Assembly: GCF_002869965.1 (NCBI RefSeq)
Contig: NZ_PEBS01000028.1
Span: 1-64,000, forward strand
Length of the DNA: 64,000 nt
DNA from: Janthinobacterium sp. ROICE36
GTDB taxonomy: Bacteria > Pseudomonadota > Gammaproteobacteria > Burkholderiales > Burkholderiaceae_D
Direction: 5' to 3'
Positions within the stretch are counted from its first letter, which is position 1, and the number at the start of each line of letters is the position of its first letter. The notes below the pieces were generated by a model. That model did not search any database. It saw only the letters and a list, made by a program, of their open reading frames with translations, and had not been told where the DNA came from. Below, one piece after another: positions 43,661 to 52,481 of the stretch. A program made the translations under genes and the position numbers.

Positions 43661-45279
43661 GGGGTATAGCCCGGAATGGCTGCCTCGTCGACGGCATCGA
43701 TCTGGCTCGGATGCAAATGCTTTTCAGCGAAGATCAAATAGACTTTGCTGCGGATGAAAACGTCGAACAGTTCCGGGTCGATATGCCCGTTCAGACTGAA
43801 ATTGCCGAGGATGCGCAAGGATTCGGACAGCGACTTGCCCTTTTTGTAGGGGCGGTCGCGCGCCGTCAGGGCCTCGAAAATGTCGGCAATCGCCATCAGC
43901 CGCGCCGGCACCGACATCTGCTCTTTCGTCAATCCCCGCGGATAGCCCTTGCCATCCATGCGCTCGTGGTGTCCGCCCGCATATTCGGGTACCTTTTGCA
44001 GGTGCTTGGGCCACGGCAGCGCTTCGAGCATGCGGATCGAGACGCTGATATGGTTGTTGACGATGGCCCGCTCGGCTGCCGTCAGGGTGCCGGCGCGGAT
44101 GGTCAGGTTTTCCGTCTCGTCGGCGTCGAGAAAATCGCGCAGCTCGCCATCGGCCGCGCGCCAGCGGCGCCCGGCAATCTGCCGCACGCGCTCCTGGTCG
44201 GCCTGCGCCATGCTCTCGCCGCCGATGTTCACCGTGCGGATGAAATCGCGCTCCTCGCGCAGGGCGGCCAGCTCCAGCTCCAGCGCGCGGGCAATCGCAT
44301 CCTTGCGTTCCGGCTGCGCCGCCTGCTGGCGCAGGGCCGCGATCTCGGCGTCACGCAGCAGCACCTCGTAACGCGTGTCGATCAGGGCGATGCGGTCAAA
44401 AATGGTTTCCAGCTTGGTGGCCTTGTCGACCACGTGCGCGGGTGTGGTGATCTTGCCGCAATCGTGCAGCAGGCCGGCCAGCCACAGCTGCTTGCGCTCG
44501 TTCTCGCTGAGCCGGAAATCGGCCAGCGGGCCGCTGTCCGTCGCATGCACGGCGTCGGCCAGCAGCATCGTCAGCTCGGGCACGAACTGGCAATGCCGTC
44601 CCGTGTAGGGCGACTTTTCATCGATGCCGATATTGATCAGGGTAACCAGCGATTCGAGCAGCTCTTCCAGCTGCAAAATAAGCAGCTGATTGGTCAGCGC
44701 CACGCCCGCCTGCGCAGCCAGGGCCTCGATGAAGCGCTGGTCGGTGGAGGAAAAGGCGCGCACCTGGCCAGTTTCCCCATCCTTGGCATTCACCAGTTGC
44801 AGCACGCCGATCAAATCGCCCTCGTGGTCGCTCATGGGCACCGTCAGGATCGATTGCGTGTGGTAGCCATGGTGACGGTCAAAATCGCGCATGCCGGAAA
44901 AATTGAAGGCCTCGTCGCGGTACACGTCGGCGATATTCACGCTGCGGCGCATATTCGCCGCATACGCGGCCACCGATGCCAGGTTGGGCTGGCCAGCGCC
45001 ATCGAACAGGGGCACGCCCGGCAAGCCCATGTCGGCCCCCTGCGCGATGCCCAGGCTATCGTTGACGCTGATATCGAACGCCAACTGGCGGCCCTCGGCC
45101 ATGGGCCGGTACAGCGTGACGCCATCGGCGCCGCTCATGCTTTTTGCCAGCAGCACGATGCGCTGCAACAGCGCACCGATAGCGTGTCCCTCGCCACCCA
45201 GGCCGTGGCCGAGCGCGACACTGAGCTCGGTCAATTGCTCCAGTCTGTGGGCGATTTTCTCAGGGTGCAACTGAGGCAT
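43657..45279 (-). CDS. GAF and HD-GYP domain protein (probable c-di-GMP phosphodiesterase)
   Basis: About 540 residues from ATG 45279 (MPQLHPEKIAH); an open extension to a TTG at 45327 is less likely. An N-terminal GAF domain spans roughly residues 15-195. The HD-GYP domain follows, with GRHCQFVPELTMLLADAV, the metal pair in LLHDCGKITTPAHVVDKATK, and HHERMDGKGYPRGL carrying an intact GYP motif, then DIFEALTARDRPYKK. A helical insertion of about 100 residues separates the HD and GYP parts. All expected catalytic residues are present, so c-di-GMP hydrolysis is likely. It is the first gene of the cyclase-TPS run. Confidence 0.88.
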   Translation of the reverse strand: MPQLHPEKIAHRLEQLTELSVALGHGLGGEGHAIGALLQRIVLLAKSMSGADGVTLYRPMAEGRQLAFDISVNDSLGIAQGADMGLPGVPLFDGAGQPNLASVAAYAANMRRSVNIADVYRDEAFNFSGMRDFDRHHGYHTQSILTVPMSDHEGDLIGVLQLVNAKDGETGQVRAFSSTDQRFIEALAAQAGVALTNQLLILQLEELLESLVTLINIGIDEKSPYTGRHCQFVPELTMLLADAVHATDSGPLADFRLSENERKQLWLAGLLHDCGKITTPAHVVDKATKLETIFDRIALIDTRYEVLLRDAEIAALRQQAAQPERKDAIARALELELAALREERDFIRTVNIGGESMAQADQERVRQIAGRRWRAADGELRDFLDADETENLTIRAGTLTAAERAIVNNHISVSIRMLEALPWPKHLQKVPEYAGGHHERMDGKGYPRGLTKEQMSVPARLMAIADIFEALTARDRPYKKGKSLSESLRILGNFSLNGHIDPELFDVFIRSKVYLIFAEKHLHPSQIDAVDEAAIPGYTP

Positions 45280-45477
45280 GTTGGTGACAATCAGGTAATG
45301 GGCAAGCAAAAAAAGGGATGTCGGCAAGCGCCAGTGTAACGGCCGCCTACCGCACTGTACATTACTTAGCTACAACAAAATGAAATAACTTGCCGTATCG
45401 CAACACACATAAATGTTGCCGCCAATTTCATTAATTAGAATAGAATCAACAATAATTACACCGTAACAAGGTACTGA

Positions 45478-46543
45478 ATGAAATTCACGTTCAGGGGCGT
45501 GCGCGGCTCCATCCCCTCCCCCGGCCCGCGCACGGCGCGCTATGGCGGCAACACCACGTGCATCGAAGTACGCACCGACAACGATAGCCTGATCATTCTC
45601 GATGCTGGCAGCGGCATCTTCTCGCTGGCGCAGCAACTCCCGCCCGGCTTGCCGGTCGACGCACACGTCTTCATCACGCACAGCCACTGGGACCACATCC
45701 ACGGCCTGCCCATGTTTAGCCCCCTGTTCGTGGCCGGCAACCGTATGCGCCTGCATGGCGCGCACGATGCCGTCGCCGGACGCGGCATCGAGCACGTGAT
45801 GGCGGTGCAGCTGCAAGACAGCTATTTCCCTGTCAGCGAAGCGGCCATGGCGGCCTGCATCGAGTACCGCACGCTGGCGCCCGGCGAAACCGTCGAGGTG
45901 GGGGGGGCATGCGTGCGCGGCGCGGAAATGAACCATCCGGTGGCCAACCTCGGCTACCGCATCGACTGCGGCGGCGCCTCGCTATTTTTCAGCGGCGACC
46001 ATGAACCATTCTACAACCTGCATCCGCCCGGCCATGCCGACCATGCGGCCTGCGCAGAGCGCAATGTGCAGCGCCAGGACGGCATCGACGCCTTGGTCGC
46101 CGGCATCGATGCGCTGATCATGGACTTCGTACACGCGCGAGGAATACCCGGGCAAGCAGGGCTGGGGCCACGGCACCTTCGACGCCGCCTTCGACCTGGC
46201 CCTGCGCTGCCGCGCGCGGCGCCTGTACTGCACCCACCACGAACCGACCCGCAGCGACGAACAGCTCGAAGCCGTGTTTGCCGACGTAATGGGCCGTTAT
46301 GCGGGCCGCCTGGATGGCTTGCAGGTATTCCTCGCCTGCGAAGGACTCACGGTGGAACTGGCCTCAGCGGCGGCGGCACTATGTTGCACACCGAACGGTG
46401 GGATCGCCCGCCACGCGGCATCATGGACACCTACCATTCAAGGAGAGCGCCATGAGCAAACCCCACGACACTCCACGCGAGCAGCAACAGCAGGAAGACC
46501 AGCAAGCCCAGCAGGAAGCAAACAAGATCCGCCAGCAAGCTGA
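45478..46543 (+). pseudogene. MBL-fold metallohydrolase, interrupted by a frameshift
   Basis: The first ~216 codons encode an MBL-fold protein starting MKFTFRGVRGSIPSPGPRTA, with GGNTTCIEV and the zinc motif THSHWDHIHG. At 46126-46129 the frame breaks. After IMD the sequence continues sensibly only in the next frame as YTREEYPGKQGWGHGTF, then CRARRLYCTHHEPTRSDEQL, which carries the late metal-binding histidine. A one-base insertion or two-base deletion explains it. Without the shift the original frame yields Arg/Pro-rich nonsense to 46455. The shifted frame runs open to 46543 and overlaps the next small gene. It could be a real lesion or a sequencing error. It is divergent from the HD-GYP gene. 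Confidence 0.75.
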
Positions 46544-46622
46544 ACATGATAAAGGCGCGATCCGACAAAATGATGGCCTGAAGCAACATCAAGGCGGCGA
46601 CAAGGGGCCTCGCGGCCAGTAA
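46452..46622 (+). CDS. Small Gln-rich hydrophilic protein of unknown function
   Basis: A 56-residue protein, MSKPHDTPREQQQQEDQQAQ at the start, rich in Gln, Lys, Asp and Glu and with no hydrophobic segment or cysteine. It is likely disordered or a short coiled coil. The ATG at 46452 has AAGGAGA 6 bases upstream, which is among the better ribosome-binding sites nearby, and a Rho-independent terminator follows at once. These signals support a real gene. I recognise no family. Confidence 0.65.
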   Translation: MSKPHDTPREQQQQEDQQAQQEANKIRQQAEHDKGAIRQNDGLKQHQGGDKGPRGQ

Positions 46623-46626
46623 GCAT

Positions 46627-46656
46627 AAAAAAAGGGAGCCGCAAGGCTCCCTTTTT
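46627..46656. terminator. Bidirectional terminator
   Basis: GGGAGCC (46634-46640) pairs with GGCTCCC (46645-46651) around a GCAA tetraloop, with AAAAAAA on one side and TTTTT on the other. It separates the small Gln-rich gene from the convergent phosphate transporter gene. Confidence 0.9.
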
Positions 46657-46674
46657 ACTGACGTTGGCTATCCA

Positions 46675-47685
46675 TTACATTATATGGTGGCCAATCCACC
46701 AGGCGACTGCGGCAACAAACGCGGAAGCGGGAATCGTGAAGATCCAGGCCCAGACGATGTTGCCGGCCACGCCCCAGCGGACGGCCGACATTTTTTGTGC
46801 CGAGCCGACGCCGACGATGGCGCCCGTGATGGTGTGCGTGGTCGACACGGGAATGCCCAGCGCCGTCGAGAAGAACAGGGTGATGGCGCCACCCGTTTCA
46901 GCGCAGAAGCCGCCCACCGGTTTGAGCTTGGTGATCTTTTGGCCCATGGTCTTGACGATGCGCCAGCCACCGAACAGGGTGCCGAAACTGATCGCCGTGT
47001 AGCACGAGATGATGACCCACAGCGGCGGCATCTTGTCGGCCACGTTCGAGTAGCCGGCGGCGATCAGCAGCATCCAAATGATGCCGATGGTCTTTTGCGC
47101 ATCATTGCCGCCGTGACCCAGGCTGTAGGCTGCCGCCGATACCAGTTGCAAACGGCGAAACCATTTATCGACCTTGCGCGGCGTCGAACGCACGAATATC
47201 CACGACACCAGCAGCATCATGATCGAGCCGAATACAAAGCCGAGCACGGGTGCGATGACGATGAAGGCGACGGTTTTCCACAGGCCGGCCGCGACCAGCG
47301 CGCCCGTGCCCGACTTGGCGACGGCAGCGCCCACCAGGCCGCCGATCAGCGCGTGCGAGGACGATGATGGAATGCCGTAGTACCAGGTAAACAAATTCCA
47401 GAAGATGGCGCCCATCAGCGCGCCGAAGATCACGTACTGGTCGATCACTGTCGGGTCAATCGTGCCCTTGCCCACCGTGGCGGCCACGGTCAGCTGGTGG
47501 AACACGAAAATGGCGACGAAGTTGAAGGTGGCAGCCATGGCAACCGCGGTCTGCGGTTTCAATACGCCCGTCGAGACCACCGTGGCGATCGCGTTGGCGG
47601 CATCGTGGAAGCCGTTCATGAAGTCAAACAGCAGCGCGAGGGCGATCAACAGGCCTAGCACGTAGATGCTGATTTGTATGGTCAT
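46675..47685 (-). CDS. pit: Low-affinity inorganic phosphate transporter (Pit family)
   Basis: A 336-residue inner-membrane permease importing metal-phosphate by proton symport. The two family repeats carry the signatures NGFHDAANAIATVV near residue 25 and GHGGNDAQKTIGI near 195. About ten membrane segments are visible, with IPSSSSHALIGGLVG and ISFGTLFGGWRIVKTMG in between. It lies 42 bases downstream of the DUF47 gene, a standard pairing. Confidence 0.93.
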   Translation of the reverse strand: MTIQISIYVLGLLIALALLFDFMNGFHDAANAIATVVSTGVLKPQTAVAMAATFNFVAIFVFHQLTVAATVGKGTIDPTVIDQYVIFGALMGAIFWNLFTWYYGIPSSSSHALIGGLVGAAVAKSGTGALVAAGLWKTVAFIVIAPVLGFVFGSIMMLLVSWIFVRSTPRKVDKWFRRLQLVSAAAYSLGHGGNDAQKTIGIIWMLLIAAGYSNVADKMPPLWVIISCYTAISFGTLFGGWRIVKTMGQKITKLKPVGGFCAETGGAITLFFSTALGIPVSTTHTITGAIVGVGSAQKMSAVRWGVAGNIVWAWIFTIPASAFVAAVAWWIGHHIM

Positions 47686-47727
47686 TGTAGTTTCTTTTCT
47701 GATTCTGGTTCAGGACAGGCCCAACGC

Positions 47728-48354
47728 TTACGCGTTTTCGACGATGATGCCTTCGATAATATTGGACACATCTTCGCAACGGTCGGTCACGGTTTCCAGA
47801 ATTTCGTAGATCGCTTTCAGCTTGATCAGGTTACGCACGTCCGGTTCGTCGCGGAACAGTTTGGACATGGCGGCGCGCATCACGTGGTCGGCATCCGATT
47901 CCAGGCGGTCGATCTCTTCGCAGATGGCGACGATCTTGCGCGAGTTGTCCATGTTGTGCAGCATGGCGACGGCGTCGCGCACTTTTTCGGTACAGGCCAG
48001 CACCAGTTCGGCCAGGCGCTTGGCTTCCGGCGTAACGGCTTTCAGGTCATACAGCGAGACGGTTTGCGCCGCGTCTTCCAGCAGGTCGAGGATGTCGTCC
48101 TGGCGCGTGATCAGCTGATGGATGTCGTCGCGGTCGATCGGCGTGATGAAGGTCTTGTGCAGCATTTCCACGGTGGCGTAGGTGACTTTGTCCGCCTGTT
48201 TCTCGATGCTTTCGATCGCATGTACGCGGTTTTCCAGATCGTCGAAATTGGTCATCAGGCCGAGCATTTCTTTAGCGCCTTTGACGCACAATTCAGCATG
48301 CTGGTTAAACAATTCAAAAAACTTGCCCTCAGTGGGCATCAAGCGTCCAAACAT
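47728..48354 (-). CDS. DUF47 PhoU-like protein, Pit-associated regulator
   Basis: A 208-residue all-helical soluble protein of the TIGR00153/DUF47 family related to PhoU. It has the typical start FGRLMPTEGKFFELFNQHAE, a HAIESIEKQADKVTYATVEML segment and acidic metal-binding clusters (EEIDRLESDADHVMRAA). Such proteins sit next to pit genes and are thought to tune phosphate uptake. Here it precedes pit in an evident two-gene operon. Confidence 0.92.
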   Translation of the reverse strand: MFGRLMPTEGKFFELFNQHAELCVKGAKEMLGLMTNFDDLENRVHAIESIEKQADKVTYATVEMLHKTFITPIDRDDIHQLITRQDDILDLLEDAAQTVSLYDLKAVTPEAKRLAELVLACTEKVRDAVAMLHNMDNSRKIVAICEEIDRLESDADHVMRAAMSKLFRDEPDVRNLIKLKAIYEILETVTDRCEDVSNIIEGIIVENA

Positions 48355-48447
48355 GTCATTCTCCGTTAAGCATTGAGTCGTGTTATTTACTACTGAAAGC
48401 CGCCTCGTATGAGGAAGCGGCCAATGGAATATCAGTGCTGCTGAGTC

Positions 48448-49833
48448 TTAGTCGCCTTGGTAAAGCGCCAGGCCACCACTGTAATTGCCAAATTTGGTGT
48501 ACTGCCCCATGAAGGTGAGGCGGATGCTGCCGATCGGACCGTTACGTTGTTTACCGATGATGATTTCGGCCGTTCCCTTGTCTGGCGAGTCGGGGTTATA
48601 CACCTCGTCGCGGTAAATGAACAGGATCACGTCGGCATCTTGCTCAATAGCGCCCGATTCGCGCAAATCCGACATCACGGGACGCTTGTTCGGGCGTTGC
48701 TCCAGCGAGCGGTTCAGCTGCGACAACGCAATCACGGGGCAACCGAGTTCTTTCGCCAGACCTTTCAAGCCCCGCGAAATCTCGGAAATCTCCGTGGCGC
48801 GGTTGTCGCCCGGGGAATTGGCGGACATCAGCTGCAAGTAATCGACAATGATCAGGCCCAGCTTGCCGCACTGACGCGACAAACGGCGCGAGCGCGCGCG
48901 CAATTCGATGGAATTCAAGGCCGGCGTTTCATCGATGTACAACTGGGCGTCGTTCATCTTTTGAATCGCATTCGTCAGGCGTGGCCAGTCTTCGTCGTTC
49001 AGGCGGCCCGTGCGCAGGCGGTGCTGGTCGAGCTGCCCGACGGAGCCGAGCATACGCATGGCCAGCTGGGCGCCGCCCATCTCCATCGAGAACACGGCCA
49101 CGGGCAAGCCGCTGTCGATGGCCACGTTTTCGCCGATGTTGACGGAAAACGCCGTCTTGCCCATCGAAGGACGGCCCGCCACGATCACCAGGTCGCCCGG
49201 CTGCAGACCGGAGGTCATGCGGTCCAGGTCGATGAAACCGGTGGGCACGCCCGTGATTTCACTCTGGTTGTCGCGGCTGTACAGCTCGTCGATACGCTCG
49301 ACCACCTGCGTCAGCAGGGGCTGGATGGCGGTCCAGCCCTGGGCGCCTCGCGCGCCTTCTTCGGCGATGGCAAAAATCTTCGATTCGGCCTCGTCAAGCA
49401 TCTGCTTGACTTCCTTGCCTTGCGGGCTGAAGGCCGTGCCGGAGATATCATCGGCGACCGTGATAAGTTTGCGCAGCACGCCGCGGTCGCGCACGATCTC
49501 GGCATAACGCCGGATGTTAGCGGCCGATGGCGTGTTTTGCGCCATGGCGTTCAGATAAGCGAGTCCGCCCACATCATCGGCCTTGCCGAGCTGGGTCAGG
49601 GTTTCAAAAACAGTAATGACATCGGCTGGCCTCGAGCCGTTAATCATCTTGACGATTTGTTCGAAGATGATGCGATGGTCATAGCGATAGAAATCCTCCG
49701 CATGCATGAAGTCGGCGATGCGGTCATATGCTGCATTGTCGCGCAGCAGACCACCGATAACGGATTGTTCTGCTTCGATCGAATGCGGCGGAATACGGAG
49801 GGAATCTAGTTGCGGATCAGAGGGGGCGTTCAT
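48448..49833 (-). CDS. dnaB: Replicative DNA helicase
   Basis: A 461-residue hexameric helicase that unwinds DNA at the replication fork. The N-terminal domain starts PPHSIEAEQSVIGGLL. The RecA-like domain has Walker A AGRPSMGKTAFSVN, Walker B LIIVDYLQLM and the arginine-finger region IGKQRNGPIG. The start at 49833 (MNAPSDPQLDSLRI) is chosen over an open extension to 49932 that runs back into the terminator region. It is the last gene of the rpsF-priB-rpsR-rplI-dnaB order, although a terminator separates it from rplI. No intein is present. Confidence 0.96.
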   Translation of the reverse strand: MNAPSDPQLDSLRIPPHSIEAEQSVIGGLLRDNAAYDRIADFMHAEDFYRYDHRIIFEQIVKMINGSRPADVITVFETLTQLGKADDVGGLAYLNAMAQNTPSAANIRRYAEIVRDRGVLRKLITVADDISGTAFSPQGKEVKQMLDEAESKIFAIAEEGARGAQGWTAIQPLLTQVVERIDELYSRDNQSEITGVPTGFIDLDRMTSGLQPGDLVIVAGRPSMGKTAFSVNIGENVAIDSGLPVAVFSMEMGGAQLAMRMLGSVGQLDQHRLRTGRLNDEDWPRLTNAIQKMNDAQLYIDETPALNSIELRARSRRLSRQCGKLGLIIVDYLQLMSANSPGDNRATEISEISRGLKGLAKELGCPVIALSQLNRSLEQRPNKRPVMSDLRESGAIEQDADVILFIYRDEVYNPDSPDKGTAEIIIGKQRNGPIGSIRLTFMGQYTKFGNYSGGLALYQGD

Positions 49834-49903
49834 GGCGCGAATTATACCCGCTTCGGCGTGCTGGCAAAAATAAAGGGCTAAAATTGAGCGAAAAAAAGGC
49901 CAC

Positions 49904-49929
49904 AAAAAAGCCGGGCGAACCCGGCTTTT
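49904..49929 (-). terminator. Terminator between rplI and dnaB
   Basis: On the minus strand AAAAGCCGGG and CCCGGCTTTT form a hairpin with a 4-base loop, followed by a T run (from AAAAAA at 49904-49909 on the plus strand). It ends the ribosomal protein operon, so dnaB needs read-through or a promoter within about 70 bases. Confidence 0.88.
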
Positions 49930-49968
49930 CATAGTGCGGCAATGCTTGCGGGCCAGGCCCGCAAACGA

Positions 49969-50424
49969 TTACGCGTTCGCGTCTGGAACGACAGCGATAA
50001 CGACTTCCACGACCACGTCGGTGTGCAGAGCAACCGAAACGCTGTGCTCGCCAACGATCTTCAGCGGGCCGGTAGGCATGCGGATTTGTGCTTTTTCAAC
50101 AGCAAAACCTTGCTTGGTCAGCGCTTCAGCGATGTCGAAGTTGGTGACGGAACCGAACAGACGGCCATCGACGCCAGCTTTTTGAGCAACTTGAACGGTC
50201 AGACCGCTCAGTTTTTCGCCCTGGGCTTGCGATGCAGCCAGTTTGGCGGCAGCAGCTTTTTCCAGTTCGGCGCGCTTGACTTCGAATTCAGCCACAGCGG
50301 TAGCCGTAGCACGACGTGCCAGGCGTTGCGGGATCAGGAAGTTACGTGCGTAACCGTCTTTGACTTTGACGACTTCGCCGAGGTTACCGACGTTAACAAC
50401 TTTTTCTAACAGAATGATTTGCAT
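49969..50424 (-). CDS. rplI: 50S ribosomal protein bL9
   Basis: A 151-residue ribosomal protein with the two-domain L9 layout. The N-terminal domain [19 protein letters not shown] and [13 protein letters not shown] binds 23S rRNA, a long helix follows, and the C-terminal domain has [16 protein letters not shown]. Length is normal. It follows rpsR by 27 bases in the rpsF operon. Confidence 0.97.
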   Translation of the reverse strand: MQIILLEKVVNVGNLGEVVKVKDGYARNFLIPQRLARRATATAVAEFEVKRAELEKAAAAKLAASQAQGEKLSGLTVQVAQKAGVDGRLFGSVTNFDIAEALTKQGFAVEKAQIRMPTGPLKIVGEHSVSVALHTDVVVEVVIAVVPDANA

Positions 50425-50451
50425 AGTTCTTCTCCAGGAATATCTGACCGA

Positions 50452-50742
50452 TTAAGCGTGGTGCAGATCGGTGTATGGCAGCAGCGCGAGGAAGCGAGCG
50501 CGCTTGATTGCGGTGTCGACTTGGCGCTGGTAGTGCGCTTTGGTACCGGTCAGGCGTGCTGGCATGATCTTGCCGTTTTCTTGGACGAAGTCTTTCAGCG
50601 TGTCGACGTCTTTGTAGTCGACTTGCTCAACGTGAGCTGCGGTGAAGCGGCAGAACTTCTTGCGTTTGAACAACGGATTTTGCTGTTTGCGTTTTTCTTT
50701 AAGCTTGAGCTTATTTTTGTCGAACTTTTTACCGAATGCCAT
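50452..50742 (-). CDS. rpsR: 30S ribosomal protein bS18
   Basis: A 96-residue ribosomal protein. The core [31 protein letters not shown] and the [18 protein letters not shown] end are classic S18, which pairs with S6 on 16S rRNA. The Lys-rich N-terminus ([20 protein letters not shown]) is longer than in E. coli (75 residues) but usual in betaproteobacteria. It lies 15 bases after priB. Confidence 0.97.
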   Translation of the reverse strand: MAFGKKFDKNKLKLKEKRKQQNPLFKRKKFCRFTAAHVEQVDYKDVDTLKDFVQENGKIMPARLTGTKAHYQRQVDTAIKRARFLALLPYTDLHHA

Positions 50743-50757
50743 ATCAGGCTCCTGTAT

Positions 50758-51066
50758 CTAAAATGCGCTAGTCAAAGTGACTGCACTAAAATCAATGATG
50801 TGAAACACCAAACTCTTGCTGTTGCGGCTCTTCCTGGCCAGGAAACCCGTGAACTGATAGACCCCGCCCAAGCTTGCCTGGCTGAACCGGCCTGAAATTT
50901 CGCCAGCGGCAAGCGCGGCAACATCAAACTCGGTCAAACGGGCAATCCCTGCTTCCATCTGCTGCGAACTGTGCTGCAATACTGCATTCACAATCGGCAG
51001 CCCTGCCGGGGTATAGCGCAATATTTCGCGCTCGGCAATGATGGCGGTGACTTGTAGCTGGTTCAG
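50758..51066 (-). CDS. priB: Primosomal replication protein N (PriB), CTG start
   Basis: A 102-residue single-strand DNA-binding OB-fold protein used in replication restart. The conserved region RYTPAGLPIVNAVLQHSSQQ and FLARKSRNSKSLVFHI is clear. PriB proteins begin N-x-L-x-V/L-T-A, and that sequence (NQLQVTAIIAERE) is encoded upstream of the first conventional in-frame start (TTG 51021). It follows a CTG at 51064-51066 with AGGA exactly 7 bases before it. No ATG, GTG or TTG is in frame in that interval. I therefore place the start at CTG, giving a complete first beta strand. Confidence 0.9.
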   Translation of the reverse strand: MNQLQVTAIIAEREILRYTPAGLPIVNAVLQHSSQQMEAGIARLTEFDVAALAAGEISGRFSQASLGGVYQFTGFLARKSRNSKSLVFHIIDFSAVTLTSAF

Positions 51067-51086
51067 CGCACGATCCTGGTCAAGAA

Positions 51087-51479
51087 TTAAGCTGCTGCTG
51101 CGGCGGCTGGAGCTGCTGCTGGTGCTTCGGTGCGGTGGCTTTTGGCCGCGTCTTCGCGTTGTACCGATTTCATCATCGGCGAAGGAGCTGTTTCAGCTTT
51201 CTTCATTTTAACGGTCAGGTGACGCAACACGGCATCATTGAATTTGAATGCTGTTTCCAACTCGACCAGGGTCTCGTTGTCGCATTCGATGTTCAGGCAG
51301 ATGTAGTGTGCTTTAGGCAGCTTTTGGATCGAGTAAGCCATTTGACGGCGGCCCCAATCTTCCACGCGATGAACCGAACCGCCGCGTGTGGTTACGCTGG
51401 CTTTGTAGCGTTCGATCATCGCGGGCACTTGCTCGCTCTGGTCCGGATGGACGATAAAGACTATTTCATAATGACGCAT
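51087..51479 (-). CDS. rpsF: 30S ribosomal protein bS6
   Basis: A 130-residue ribosomal protein with start [40 protein letters not shown] and [15 protein letters not shown], all typical of S6. The C-terminal tail is Ala/Pro-rich (AAPAAAAAA) and longer than the core needs. It is the first gene of the rpsF-priB-rpsR-rplI operon, with AAGGAG ahead of the ATG and a near-consensus promoter upstream. Confidence 0.97.
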   Translation of the reverse strand: MRHYEIVFIVHPDQSEQVPAMIERYKASVTTRGGSVHRVEDWGRRQMAYSIQKLPKAHYICLNIECDNETLVELETAFKFNDAVLRHLTVKMKKAETAPSPMMKSVQREDAAKSHRTEAPAAAPAAAAAA

Positions 51480-51551
51480 GCAAACTCCTTCAGGTCGGAT
51501 TAATAATCGCCCACCCCGGCGTCAAGACGGGTGTGGGAAGGTCAGCCGAAG

Positions 51552-51580
51552 ATTATAACCGCCTTTTGCAAACGTTTCAA
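51552..51580 (-). promoter_or_regulatory. Sigma70 promoter of the rpsF operon
   Basis: On the minus strand TTGAAA (51580-51575) and TATAAT (51557-51552) are separated by 17 bases, close to perfect consensus. Transcription would start about 65 bases upstream of the rpsF ATG. Confidence 0.85.
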
Positions 51581-51698
51581 TCATTCCTTCACCACGCGGC
51601 CGGTGCACGGGGCCCGCCAGGCGCTTTTTCCTGCGCATTCCAGTATTTCGCACGAAAATCACGCAAATATGGCAAATTCCCTTGCATAGTGGGCGATA

Positions 51699-51731
51699 CT
51701 GTACAAAAATACAGACTGTTCATATAGACAG
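51699..51731 (+). promoter_or_regulatory. Two LexA (SOS) boxes upstream of lexA
   Basis: CTGTACAAAAATACAG (51699-51714) and CTGTTCATATAGACAG (51716-51731) both match CTGT-N8-ACAG and lie one base apart, ending 9 bases before the lexA ATG. Two adjacent operators imply tight self-repression of lexA, as in enterobacteria. Confidence 0.92.
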
Positions 51732-51740
51732 CATTTTAAT

Positions 51741-52403
51741 ATGCACCCACCGCTCATGATCAAGCTGACAGCACGACAAGAACAAATCCTGAACCTGATC
51801 AAGGACGCGATTGAAAATACGGGTTTCCCTCCTACCCGTGCCGAAATCGCCAATGAATTGGGTTTCAAATCGGCCAATGCGGCCGAAGAGCATTTGCAAG
51901 CCCTGGCCCGCAAGGGCGCGATCGAGATTTCGCCCGGCACCTCGCGCGGCATCCGCCTGATCGGTGCCGCGGCGAGTGCGGCCGCCGACACGCTGTCCTC
52001 GAAGGTGCCGGCAGCACTGCTGATGTCACTGCCGCTGATCGGCCGCGTGGCAGCCGGCTCGCCCATCCTGGCGCAGGAAAACCTGGAAGCGAGCTACAAC
52101 GTGGACCCGGCCCTGTTTTCGGCCAAGCCCGACTTCCTGCTGAAGGTGCGCGGCTGGTCCATGCGCGACGCCGGCATCATGGATGGCGATTTATTGGCCG
52201 TCAAGAAAGTCGACAGCGCCAAGAACGGCCAGATCGTCGTGGCCCGCATCGGCGATGAAGTCACCGTCAAACGCTACAGGAAAACCGGCTCCGTCATCGA
52301 ACTGCTGCCGGAAAACCCCGACTTCAAGGTCATTACCGTGTCGCCGGAAGATGAATTCGCCCTTGAGGGCCTGGCTGTGGGACTGATGCGCAGCTGGCAT
52401 TAA
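51741..52403 (+). CDS. lexA: SOS repressor LexA
   Basis: A 220-residue repressor-protease. The N-terminal winged helix has [20 protein letters not shown] and [23 protein letters not shown]. The self-cleavage site is Ala105-Gly106 in VAAGSPI, and the catalytic dyad is Ser140 (GWSMRD) and Lys177 (VTVKRY), at the 37-residue separation expected. RecA-stimulated autocleavage would induce SOS genes. The start could be 51741 or the ATG at 51756 (MIKLTARQ, closer to the family start). Two SOS boxes lie directly upstream. Confidence 0.96.
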   Translation: MHPPLMIKLTARQEQILNLIKDAIENTGFPPTRAEIANELGFKSANAAEEHLQALARKGAIEISPGTSRGIRLIGAAASAAADTLSSKVPAALLMSLPLIGRVAAGSPILAQENLEASYNVDPALFSAKPDFLLKVRGWSMRDAGIMDGDLLAVKKVDSAKNGQIVVARIGDEVTVKRYRKTGSVIELLPENPDFKVITVSPEDEFALEGLAVGLMRSWH

Positions 52404-52413
52404 GTTGCATGCC

Positions 52414-52448
52414 GGGGTCAGACCCGCCGGGCCTGACCCCAGTTTTTA
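52414..52448 (+). terminator. GGGGTCAGACCC palindrome acting as the lexA terminator
   Basis: GGGGTCAGACCC (52414-52425) and GGGCCTGACCCC (52429-52440), one mismatch from a perfect inverted repeat, are followed by GTTTTTA. The same 12-base arm recurs at 58201, so this is a dispersed element as well as a likely terminator 10 bases past the lexA stop. Confidence 0.7.
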
Positions 52449-52481
52449 GTTGTGGCCCCTCTCATGCCTGACACGCAAGTT

